The translations under genes were made by a program, and so were the position numbers. DNA of 64,000 bases, taken from Hyaloscypha bicolor E (taxonomy: Eukaryota > Ascomycota > Leotiomycetes > Helotiales > Hyaloscyphaceae). The DNA lies in NCBI RefSeq assembly GCF_002865645.1, contig NW_020194619.1, positions 2,640,442 to 2,704,441 of the forward strand. Reading direction: 5' to 3'. Shown one piece after another: positions 49,650-62,039 of this stretch. The notes beneath the pieces are model-generated. The model was not told where the DNA came from. It did not search any database and saw only the letters and a program-made list of their open reading frames with translations. How positions within the stretch are numbered: position 1 is the first letter of the stretch; each line of letters starts with the position of its first letter.

Positions 49650-51690
49650 TCCGAATATTATTATTTTTTAATACTATTAATTTGCTTTTAGATATAATAA
49701 GGCTTTAATTATTAATCTCTAGTAATTAAATACTACTATTTAAATATCTAATAAAAGTTTTAGAAGTCTAATTCTTTAAAATAATATTATATAATTAAAC
49801 TAGAACTGCTTTTTTTAATTAAACTTTCCGTTTAATAAATACTATTCTAATAATATTAAGTTTTATTACTAACTATTTATTAATATTCTTATTATTTTTA
49901 ATATTACCTTTTTACTATAGATATTTTAATAATTTATTAGTAGTAATATATTTAGTTTTTTTAATATACTTGATTTTAAAATTAAATAATTAAATTTATA
50001 CTAGCTAGTAAATAACTAGAGTTTTAGGAAAATCCGTAGCCGCTTTATTTAGCTATATAACGAGTATATTAGTATCTAGTTTAAGAATAAAGTAAATTCT
50101 ATATAGCTAGAATTATATTTTTTATAAATATTTTACTAGCTTTCGGTATTTTCTTTTAGTAATATTATATTTCCGTTTAATATTATTTCAGATTTTAGAT
50201 TTATATTATATAACTTTCTTTTTTCTTTTATTATTATATTAACTAAAAGTTCTACTCTATTTATCTAGGCTAGTATCTACTACTAATATAATTATTCTCT
50301 AATTTTCTAATAAATTATAGTATAATTTATAAAATATTAGAATAATAATAAGCTTTTTTTAAAAAATTTATATAACTTATATTTACTTATTACCTTATTT
50401 CTATATTATATATTTTTTTATTAAGTAGTAAATAGATTTAGTAATAATTATAAAGTCTTTAATTTAAATATAATAATAAATAATAATTCTAATAAATACT
50501 TTATTTTTAGTTATATTATTATAATATTTCTATTTTAAGATTTTAATAATTCCTGAATTTATAGGGCTTCTTCCAAATACTTTATAAATAAAGCTAATAA
50601 TAATTATATTATTATAATAGAACTATAATTTTTCTCTAATACTAGCCCTAGCTTATTTAATTTTATTTAAGGTTATATTTTGGTTTTAAAAATATTTAAA
50701 TATAAAATACTAATTATTAAATAAAATAAGCTATTTATTATAATTTATATAAGGTCTCTTAACTCTAATATTATTAATAAATATTATAGTTATTTTAGGA
50801 AATAGATTCTTTAAAATAATTATAATAATTTATATAAATTATATAATAGAATTAGTAGTTTCTTAAGATAATATAATTATTCTTAATAGTTTCAGAAATA
50901 TTATAAAAATAATTAAATCTCTATTATAAGTATTTAGTATAAGTTAATTATATTCGGAAAAGAAATTAATTAGAAAAATATAAATATATCTAATAAATTT
51001 CTTTAAAATCTTATTAGTAAATAGAAATAAGTTAGTATTTTATAGGATTACTAAATTTATTTTTATAATAGTATTAATTAATCTATAAGTTCTAATAAAC
51101 CTTTTTATAATTAAGAATTATAAATTTTAATAAAGTTTATTATATTTTTTAAAAACTTTATAATCTAGATATTCTAATAGTATTTTTACTATTATTAATA
51201 TTAGAGCTTTAAAATATAGGAAATTTTTCTCTTATTAGGCCTTATATTTAATAGTCTTAATTAGAATAAATAAACTAATATTCTTATAAATTTTTCTTAT
51301 TTCTTTTTAATTAAATATAATTATATTTTCTTAATTAATTATTAATTTTTAAAATATAGCTAGTTTCTTTTTTTAGAACTAGTTATTAATATCTAATTAT
51401 TTAAGATATTTCGAAATAAGTTATAAATTTCTTAAAATAGTTAATATTTTTAGTAAAAGTAATTCTTATATTTTCTAATATATTTCTATAAATATTTTCT
51501 AGCCTTAAATTTTTTAAATTAGTTTAGATATTTATTAAAGTCTTTTCTAGTTCCATTATTAGTATTTACTAGTTAAATCTTTTTATTTTTTATTTTATAT
51601 ACTTTTATAACTAGAAATAAACTATAGTTATTATTATTTTTTTAAAAGCTATAGCTATTTTCTTTAATATTATTTTTATTTAATTTCTAG

Positions 51691-53881
51691 AGTTTATAAT
51701 TATTAGTTTACTAATAATATATAGTACTATTATATAGGTATAGAAATACTAGTTATATTAATTAGTAAAGTTATTATTATTTAGAAGTAAAAATTATAAT
51801 ATTATAATATTAATATATAATTCCTAAATTTACTAAGCCTAAAGAAGTCTAATTTACTAGTTAAGTTACCTATAGAATATAAGATTATATAATTATATCC
51901 TATATCTTATAACTATATATATAACTTCTAAAGAAATAGCTATACTAATACTAGAAACTTTCTAAAAACGCGAAAAATAGTATTTTCTGCTAATTATATA
52001 TAAATTCCCTAATTCGGCCTAGTATTAGATTTCCTAAATATTCTATATATCTATATTACTTCTAAGGTTTTAGTTATATACTAAAGGCTATTGCCTTTTA
52101 TATATAACTTCTTCTCTTATAATATTCTCTTATTTTATATATTTATTTTTTATTCTATTTATATTTGACTTATTTCTTTATATCTAATTATATAATATTT
52201 ATATTAATTAGATACTTAAGGGTATTTATTAGCTTTAATTTTATTATAGAATTAATAGAATTTAATTCTCTCTTAATCTATTTAACTTCTATAATCTCTT
52301 ATTATTTATATATTTAATAAAAGTATATTATATTAATTATTAAATACTTTTTTTGAATAGTTCCTATTTTAATAAGGCATTCGTATAATAACTTTAAATT
52401 TATATAAACTACTAGTAGTAGTTCTATTTCTAATATTCTATTAATTATAGATTTAACTAAAGTATCTATATTAAAGCTATAAGCCATATTATAAAGTTTT
52501 AAAAGTAGAATACTTCTAGTAACTCTCTTATATTTAGTAAAGAACTAGTAAATAATATTAATATATCTAGTTCCGTTTACTAGAACTAAAATATATCTAA
52601 TTTAGAAAAAGAGATCTCTATTATTTATAAATAAAATATTTATAAAAGCAATTAAATATAAGGATTTCTTTACTAGTTTTATAAATCTTAGTTTTCTAGT
52701 AATATTATTAATTTATTATTAAATATCTTTATTAAATATCTTTATATTAGTTTCCGAAAGTTTAATAGCTTAAATAGTAATTAATAGATTATATAAAGCT
52801 TCTAGTTAATAGACTAATATAATATATATTTCTTTAGTATATTAGGTAATATATTAGTTCTTAATAAAAAGATTCTAATAAATAATACTTCTATTACTTA
52901 TAATAATAGTATTTTTTATAGAAATAATTTAGAGGTTTTTATACTAGTATTTTTATATAAAAGTAATTCTAGTAATATCTATATAAATAATACTTCTATT
53001 AAACTCGAGATTATAGTTAATAATAAGGCATTTATATTTCTTAACTAAGAACTTAGCCTCTTAGAGCTTTAGTTATTTTGCTTTTATAAAATTATTAGTT
53101 CTAATAAATAGGATATTATTAGTTTAAAGGCTAATAATTTTAAAAGATTACTTATTATAAAGAAAATAAGAGTTATAAGTTAATTATTTTATAAAAAGCT
53201 TATTAATATAATAGGAATAATAAGTCTTAAACTAGTAATTCCTAGCTTCTAGTATATTATATAATAGTTTTATAATCTTTAGAATCGAATTATTATTTAG
53301 ATTTAGTTTTCTAGTAAGCTTATAAAATAAATTAATATAAAAATAATAATTAAATAAGGTTATTAATTAGATATAAGCTTACGAGATATTATATAAATAT
53401 AATTCTATAATATTTATTATTATAATAGTAATATTAAGAATAATTCTTTAGCTAATATATTAAATAGTAAATAATTATATTAATATTATATATTTCTTAC
53501 TATTATTATAAGCCTAGATAACTAGTCTTAATTTCTTAAACTCTCTCTTTATATTCTTATTCTTAATCTTATTAATAAACCGGGAATTAAAGATATTTTT
53601 TTTTTAATACCTAAGATCTAGAAATAATCTCAAATATATTCTTTTCTAGAAAGCTAATAATTTTAACTTAATAAGAGTTCTTATATAGGTTATTATCTTA
53701 TAGAAATACTATAAAATCCGGGTTCTTATAAAAGTATCCTCTATTATACTTTAGTAAAATAGCAGGAATAATAGAAAGAATTATACCTATATTATTTTTA
53801 GTTTTATTATAGAATTCGGAAATAGATTTAGGTTTAGAGCTATTAGTAATAACCTTAATATTTCCTATATAAAAGAGCTTT
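51691..53881 (-). pseudogene. Ty1/Copia-like pol remnant (RT and RNase H), RIP-mutated
   Basis: On the minus strand, around 53,000-52,330, a degraded Copia RNase H region is readable. It includes LVKKSLYLIAFINILF, KRVTRSILLLKLYNMAYSF (KRVTRSVLAAELYGM is the usual form), LPLVLCTDS replaced by LLLVVYINL, and YECLIKIGT. Upstream, sequence to 53,881 looks like the end of the Copia RT. The 5' part is cut off by LTR-e of copy 4. The part left of 52,330 holds no frame I recognise and includes the palindrome at 52,073-52,108. Confidence 0.65.
52073..52108. repeat. 36-bp palindrome outside element X
   Basis: GTTATATACTAAAGGC with its complement arm, the only occurrence not inside element X. It is next to the Copia remnant. 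Confidence 0.65.
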
Positions 53882-54200
53882 TATAATATAGCAGGCTATA
53901 CTTATTAAAAATCATATTATTTTAGTAGTTTTAAGATTTAGGTTATATAGTAAAGGCTATAATCTTTTATATATAATATATGGAAATTATATAAGAAAGC
54001 TAGTTTTTCTATAGACTTAGAGAATAATTCTTTATAAGTATTTAATTAATTAAACTTTTATATATTATATATTATTTATACTTTACTATTTATACTTTTA
54101 ATTTATTATTTTATTATTAAGTTATGTTTTATATTTTAGTATATTTTATATAGGTTTTTGTCTTATTATAATTTTCCTTTTATATATTTTATAATAAGTA
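53882..54200 (+). repeat. LTR-e (5' LTR of copy 4)
   Basis: Reverse complement of the other LTRs, starting TATAATATAGCAGG and ending in AATAAGTA. The palindrome is at 53,942-53,977. Confidence 0.75.
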
Positions 54201-55039
54201 ATATAAGAAGAATAAAAACTTTATAATTAAGGTAATATTTTTATAAAGTTCTAAGAAATATTTATAAAGCGAATTATTAGCTTAGTAAGTTAGGAGAGAA
54301 AAAAGCTATTATAATATCTTATACCTAAGGCCAAAATATTAAGAATATATAAATATTAATTTTAGTATCTTATATTAATTTCTAATATATCTAGTAACTT
54401 GAATATAAGTTAGCTATAAGATATAGTTACTAGTATAGTATATAAGAGTAATAGAAATAGAAACTAATTATAAAAAGAAAAAAAGTAAAGGAAATAAAAT
54501 AAGAAAAATTATACTAAGATAATATAAGTTAGATCTTAGTTAGAATTAGATTTTAGTACTCGGAAATAAAGTTATATTATTAATTTATATATTATTTTTA
54601 GTTATATTAAAGACCGGAATAGAGATAATATTAGTTTTAGTAAAAAAGCTTACTTTTAAATCCGGAAAAAATATTTAAAAGAAAAAATATTCTTAATTTT
54701 AAGTAAAATAATAAATAGAAATTAGAAATAAGAATTAAAAAGAAATTAGAAATAAGAAATTATATAAATAAACTAGAGAAGCTTTTAGAAAAAGAAATAA
54801 ATATTAAATAAAAAAATAAAAGAGAATTTAGAAAAGTCAGAAAAATTAGTAAAATTATATTTATTATTTTTATTATTATTTTTAATAATATTAATAAATA
54901 TATCTAGTTTAGTAAAATTAAGGAAAAATACTATAAGTATTAAGCTAAAGAAATAAGAAAGAAAATATAAATAATAGAAATAAGACTAGAAAAGCTATTA
55001 TCTTATTATTACTAATACTAAAACTTAAATCTTAATTAT

Positions 55040-57000
55040 ATTTATTATTATTAATAAGTTTCTTTCTAATTCTGGTTCCTAAATCAAAAAATATATTTAA
55101 ATAAGAAATTAGTTTTTTAGAAACCTTATTAGTAAAAGTCTCAGGTATAAAAACTCTATAATTAATTATAGAAGAAATTATTAAGATTAATATAACTAAG
55201 AATAAGTATATACTAGTACCGGATTTAAATCTATTATTTATAAGAGCTTCTAAAGTATTATAATTTTAGGGAAATAATATCTCTATATTCTTGAAATAGT
55301 ATATAGATATATATAAGAACTATTATATTTCTAATAATACTAAAAGAAAGAGAATTATCTATTATATCCTTCTTATTTATAAGAATTAGATTAAGGCTAT
55401 ACTAGAGTATTATATTAATAATCTAAGAAATTACTAGGAAACTAAGTTCTTTAAGGCCTTACTAAAAGAATTCCAAGAATATAACTAGGAAATACTTAAA
55501 ATTAGCTATAACTTTTTTAATTAGATTATTATATAAGCCTAGAATAAAGAAATCTCTTCCAAGTTTTATATTAATATATTTAATAAAGTATTAAAAGAAT
55601 TACTAAAAAAGAAAGAGATAAATGAAATTATTTAGTATTAAGAATTTATAAGGGAATTATTTATTCTAATAAGAGATTATATTTTTAAGAATATAAACTT
55701 CGAGCCTATAGATATTTCTATTTATAAATATAGTAAGATATATAAAAAGGCAATAATATCCTATTAATATAAAGAGAAAAAATACTATTTTAATATTATT
55801 AATAATCTAGATATATTTAGACTTAGATAAGAATACTTAGATATAATAGTTTATAATATAGTTCCTAAGCCAGAAAATAATTATTCTTTACTAGTTCCTT
55901 TTATTATACTTCCTGAAACTACTATAAATATAAGTAAAAAGAGAATCTAGCCTATAGCTAATTATATAAAACTTACTAAAAGTAGTAAACCTAAAAGAAA
56001 TAATATTAACTAGCTAGTAAAAAGTCTAGAAAAACTATTTATTATTACTATAACTTAAGAGAACCTATAGAAATAACTTAATATAGCTATTATTATAATT
56101 CGAGAAAATATTTATAGCCTACTTATATAGCCTAGCTAATTATAGTAAGTATAATAGTATTAATAGCCTAATAAGTATAATTCGGGTTTTTAGGAAAAAT
56201 ATACTAGAAGTTATAATAAAGAATATAAAGAATATTATAGTAGCTATAATAATTAAACTAGACTAGGTAAAGAATCTAAATAATTATATTCTAGAGAAAG
56301 CTAGTTTTAAGTATAATTAGAAAATATTATTTAAGTTAATATAACCTATAGTATGGATCTAGAACTAAAAGAACGAATTTACTATAGATATTATAGTAGG
56401 AATAAGAATAATAATATTAATCCAGAATATATCTATATTTCTTGGTTTTATTACTTACTAATAAAAGAATTTATAAATTATAAATATACTTACTAATTTA
56501 ATAGAAGAGAATATAAAGGGCTATTTAAGCCTAAATAAGAAAGTATTTCCTTTTTTCTTACTAGTAAATACCAGGGGTTTAATTAAATTATTTCCTAAAT
56601 CTAAGGAAAAGAATTTAACTATAACTTAAATACTTAACCTAAAAATATCTAGAGATTAATAGAAGATATCTAGTTTATTAGACAAGAAAAAGAAAAGGGA
56701 ACTAGCTAATCGGGATCTATATATAGAAATAAGTAAGTTATATCTAAAGAATCTAAATAGCTACTTTATTTTAGAGGAAATTATATTAGAATTACTAATA
56801 TTTCAGGTTCTGGAATTAATAAATAATATTAAGATTTGACTATAAATAATATTTCTATTAATATTATAATAGGTTTCTTATTAAGAAAAAAAAGAAAGAG
56901 ATAGAAATAGCTAAAAAGATTTTCCGAAAACAAGCTAGAATAGAAGAAAAGCTATCTTATATAAGAGGCTAGAAAAATATTACTCCGAAAAGTAATAAAT
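55040..57000 (+). pseudogene. gag region of element X, copy 4
   Basis: The plus strand between the leader and the protease region carries gag-like sequence with RIP stops. Examples are FFKALLKEFQEYN (about 55,450) and KVLKELLKKKE. Further on, around 56,380, RIYYRYYSRNKNNN may be a zinc knuckle whose cysteines have become tyrosines (TGT to TAT, a RIP-type change). The start codon cannot be fixed. The point equivalent to 55,040 is where the MITE entered copy 1. Confidence 0.5.
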
Positions 57001-60000
57001 AAGGAGATAGCCTAGCTAAGAATATAGATATTAATATTTCCGGGAATAAATAAAACAAATTAGAAACCTAGTATACTTTTAATTATAATAAATATAGAAC
57101 TCCTGAAATTAATAATATTCTAATAAGACTATTAAAGAAAGTAATTATTCTATTTCCAAGAACTTAGAAAGAAATGAGAATACTTATTAATACTTTAAAA
57201 ACACCGGATCTAGTTATTATACTTTAGAACTAATAAATTAAGAATAATACTTTCTATTTTACTATTTTATAAATAGGAAATACTATTATATTAAGTATAA
57301 TTAGATATACTAGAAGATCTATAGAACTAGTAGCTATAGCTTAAGTAATAAATAGAATATTTAAGGAAATAGAAATACTAGCTCAGATATCTAATACTAA
57401 TAGAATTATTTAATTTAAAAGTAATAGTATTAATATTCGGATATTACTAGCTTATAAATATATTATATAATCTTTATATCTCTAATTTATATTTTAAGAA
57501 TCTTAAGAAAGTATTAAATATAAAGAAATAATTAATACTAGAGCTAAAGTTAATATTTTCTTTAAAAAGATCTCTAGAAATATTAGTAAAATAGTATATA
57601 ATATTATAGATTATTAAATATTTATTATTACTAGAATAGAATTTGGATTTATAGAAATAGTAAAGCTTAGAACTAAGGTTATAAATAGAATAGGATATAA
57701 AAATATATTTTTCCTAATTAAAGGAATTCTAAAGATTTTATTTAGTTAACTATTCTTAGTAAAAATAAAAATAAAAATTATATATAAAAGTAATAGTTTA
57801 TAGGATAAAAGATTTACTAATCCTAAAAATAACTAGAATACCTATACTATTATAATTATTCTATTTTTAAAAAATACTGGAAAATAAAAGAAAATAATAG
57901 TTTAAGAATACTAAGCTTCTAGAATTAAGAAATTAAATAATATAAAATAGGAAACTAAAAGTAAAGAGGAAAAATAGAGCCTAATATTGTAATTAGTAGT
58001 AATATTAGGGGAAATAGAAAAATACCGGAATTTCTTATAGATTTTTTTATTTTGGATTTAGAAGTTTAGGAAATTAATAATATTTTTAGAGAAACTAAAA
58101 TAGAAAAGGCTCTAATTAGAGTATTATTAAGAATAGTTCCGGATTTAATAGAAAAAGAAGTAAAAAGAATATTAAGTAAAAATATTTCTAAAAAAGAAAT
58201 AAAGTAATATTTCCTAATAATAAAGAAATATATTTCCGAGACTAAGAAATATAGAACCAAAGACTAGAAAGAATTCTGGAATATATAAGAGCTTAAAAAA
58301 GATATATTAAAATACCGGATAAAAAGGCGCTTTTTATACCTAACTAGAAAGGAGCTAAGTAAATTAATTATAAATTTCGGAAATTAGATAAAAAAATACT
58401 AGAGAAAATAGTTATAGTTATTAAAAAAAAAGATAATAATTATAGCTTATTTCTAGTTATAGGAATATATAAAATAAAGAATAAGAAAATTTAACTAGTA
58501 AATACTAATAATAGAACTAGAAAAGACTCTAATAAATATCCGAACTAGTTTAAAAAATCTAAAGCTAGAGAATACTTATAGAAATATATTAGGAAATATA
58601 AGAATTATCTTTTACTAAGGATATTAGCTATTCTAAAAGATTTATAACTTATTTTAGAATATTTTAAATAATTAGATATTAGTAACTAGCTTTGAGAAAA
58701 AAAACTAATTATATTTCAAGAATTAATAATTAATTAAAAAGATATAATTATATTTAATTAGAAAGAAATAGGAAAAGTTTATAAGAATATTAGCTTATTT
58801 ATTCTAATTAAGACTATTAAGTATAAGGCCTAGTAAGAGAAGAATTTCTTATATTCTAAAGCTCTAGTACTAGTAATAGTAAAAATATTATTAGAATATC
58901 TAAATTATAAAGTTCTTAAGAAATATAATAGACCTTACTAAAATCTATAGTTCTTAGTTATAAAAAAGGTTACTAGAACTTATAGACTAATTAATACTAT
59001 TATAAAAATAAATTTAATAATTCTATAAGATATTAACCTATTCCTATTTATTAATAAAATCTCGGAGAAATTTACTAGATATATTTATATTTCTCTAATT
59101 AATTTCTTTTCTAAATATAATTAACTTATACTAGATCCTTATAATAGAGATTTAACTATATTTATAATACCTCTAGGGCTATTAAGAATAATTATACTAT
59201 TTTAAAAAGCTACTAATTCCGTTATATAGTTTATATAGGTTATTATAACTATTCTAGAAAATCTATTTCCTAAAATTACTATATTATTTATTAATAATAT
59301 TAGAATTAAGAAATCTTATATAAACTATAATAAATAGCTTATTTTATCTGGAATTCGGTATTTTATATTTAAATACTTTTAAAACCTGGATATAATCTTA
59401 GATAAAGTTAAATAAGCCAAAGCTAGTATTAGAGAAAAATTATAGTTCTATTATAATAATATAGTTATTATTAGATTTGTCTATAAAATACTTAAAAGAA
59501 GCTTTTTAAGTTCAGGAATTACTAAGATCTTAAAATAGAAATATTATAATAATATAATTAAAAGCAAGGTATTTATTAGAATTATTATTTATTATTATAT
59601 TTAAATTAAAGGCTTTATAATTATTACTAAACCGATTTATTACTTAATAAGAAAAGATATAATATAAAATTAGGATAATAAATAAAAACAAGCTATATGA
59701 ATTCTTTAAAAAAAGCTTATTATTACTTTAATACTTTATAAATTATACTATAATTTATTAGAAAGTTAGAGAATAATTATATTAGTAATAGATACTAGCC
59801 TAGATAAATGGGGCGGAATACTTAGTTAATATAATAATAAAGAGAAAAAGAGAGTTATATAATATAAGTCTGAAATCTGAAATAATACTAAATAAAAATA
59901 TAATATTATTAAGAGAGAATACCAAGAACTAGTAAAGTATTTATAGAAAATATAATTCTGGCTATATAGAGTTTACTTTATTCTTAAACTAGATATTAAT

Positions 60001-61990
60001 ATACTTGTTATATAGCTAAATAAAGTAACTATAGATTTTCCTAAAGCTTTAGTTATTTACTAGCTAGTATAAATTTAATTATTTAATTTTAAAGTCAAAT
60101 ATATTAAAGAAACCAAATATATTACTACTAATAGATTATTAAGATATTTATAGTAAGAAAGCAATACTAAGGATAATAAGGATATTAATAAATAGTTAGT
60201 AATAAAGCTTAATACTATTAGAATAATACTTATTAGATAGAAAGTTTAGTTAAAAGAAATAGTTCCGGTTTAATTATATAATATTATTTTAAGGAATCCG
60301 ATTCCCAAAACCTTTATTAGATATTTAAATAATAGTATCTAGTTACTAGAAATTAATAATTAGAGCCTTATTATATATAAAAGCAAATTAGTAATATTAA
60401 AAAATAATAAAATCCGGAAGTTATATAATAAAGGCTATAGCCTTTTATATATAACCTTTAGTAAAATAGTAAATAATAATACTAACTCCTATATTTTACT
60501 TAATAATCTAATTATTTTACTAGATCTCTTAAATAATAGCTATTTTGAATAATACTAGAATATTATATAATATCTTATAATACTTTCTAGACTAGAAGAA
60601 ATATCTAGAGCCAAGTTTCGAAAGTTAAGTAGAGAAGCTTTAAATTATAATATAAGAGATTAGTTATTATAGAAAGTTATATCTAAAATATATCTGCCTT
60701 GGCTTATTATTAATAATTAAGAATAAAGGGAAATTATTATTAAAGAACTATATAATAAGATTAGATATATAAAAAGAGAGAATACTTTTTACTTAGTAAC
60801 TAGTTATTATTACTAGAAAAGTTACTATAACTATATACGGAAATATATTAATATTTATAAGATTTATTAATATAAGAATAAAAGAAAATAAGAAGAAGTT
60901 TTATATTTAATAAAAGCTATATTTCTTTTCTATTACCTTAGGATTAATATAGTTAAACTACTAGACTATAAAGGATATAACTTATTAGTTATTACTAGAA
61001 ATAACTTCTCGGAATAAGTTAAAGCTAGGCCTTTAAGGAACCTAACTAGTAAGAAAATTACTAAGTTTATTTGAGAAGAAATTATTTATAAATATAATTT
61101 ATTTAAATAGCTTAAAGTAAATAATAGATTAGAATTTAAAGAAATAGTAATTCAGGAACTTAATAAGTTAGGAATTAATAGAATTATTATTTTGGCCTAT
61201 AATTTTAAGGGAAATAGTATAATTAAAAGAAGATATTAATTAATTATTTAAGTACTTATAGTACTTATAATAAGTAGAAAGAAGCCTTAAATAGATTTAC
61301 TATTATATATTCTATTTACTAATTAAGTTACTATATATAAACTAACTGGATTTATTTCTTTTTATATAATTTATAATAAAGAAATAGTACTATTTATAGA
61401 AATATACTTTCTAACCTAGAAAATACTTAAATAAAATAAAGTCTATAATAGAGAAATACTTCTAGAAATATATATAAAATAAATATAAATAAGAGATAAA
61501 GATATTAAAGAAGCTAGAATAAAGAAGAATAGATAATACCGAGAGAAAAAGAAGTAATTTAATACTATTTACTAGATTTATTTAAAGTTTATTTTTAAAA
61601 AGAATCTAGTTCTTATATATAATATTAAATTAATAAATTAAGATAAGTTAAGAAATATAAAGCTACTATACTACTAGCTTGGCCTATATAGAATAAGGTA
61701 TATAGATTAACTAAAAGAATATTATATACTAGAAGAACTTAATAATACTATATTTTAAAGAATATATACTAGAAATTAACTTAAATAGTTTATTAAAAGA
61801 AATAAATTCTAGTATTTCTCTAAAAATAAAGTTAATAATAAGTATATATTTATAAATAAATATTTTAAAACAGATATAGAACTAGAAAAGAAAGTAGTTA
61901 TAAAGTATTATAAGTAAAATAGTACTTAGGAAATTAAGAAAGTTACTAGTATTATTATATATATTCTAGAATTACTAGAATTAGAAAAAG
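57000..61990 (+). pseudogene. pol of element X, copy 4: protease, RT, RNase H, integrase
   Basis: In order on the plus strand: a poorly kept protease part; RT with KKVTRTYRLINT (about 58,960), ITPLGLL-type IIPLGLLRI and the catalytic box FINNIRIK where FVDD is usual (about 59,290); and RNase H with DTSLDKWGGILS (about 59,800). After these come a chromosomal-type linker and integrase with LLDYKGYNLLVITRNNFSE (about 60,960), KARPLRNLTSKKITKF and the NNRLEFKE region. These match a Ty3/Gypsy lineage that is widespread in ascomycetes. Stops are mostly TAA/TAG at Gln or Trp positions. The integrase domain comes after RNase H, as in Gypsy and not in Copia. Confidence 0.75.
60420..60455. repeat. 36-bp palindrome inside pol of copy 4
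   Basis: Located between RNase H and integrase, as in copies 1-3, and readable through in frame. Confidence 0.7.
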
Positions 61991-62039
61991 TATAGTATAT
62001 TTTCTTTATAAAGAACTAGAAGGAAGTATTTAATAATAG

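Larger units (their letters stand above)
42995..51690 (-). mobile_element. Ty3/Gypsy element X, copy 3 (truncated; 3' LTR, extra module, integrase, RT)
   Basis: From left to right this holds LTR-d, the extra module (about 43,306-48,110), then integrase, RNase H and RT on the minus strand (48,372 to about 51,690). The homology with copies 1 and 2 stops at about 51,690, inside the protease/gag-side part, so the 5' LTR and gag are missing. The first 250 bp are the least mutated element sequence in the window. The rest is heavily RIP-mutated. The RT region near 51,060-51,150 matches 2,800-2,890 of copy 1. Confidence 0.85.

Noticed and set aside
58066..58260. 64-codon open frame in the right AT-rich block
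   Set aside because: It is antisense to the ruined pol frame of element X and free of stops only by chance in AT-rich sequence.
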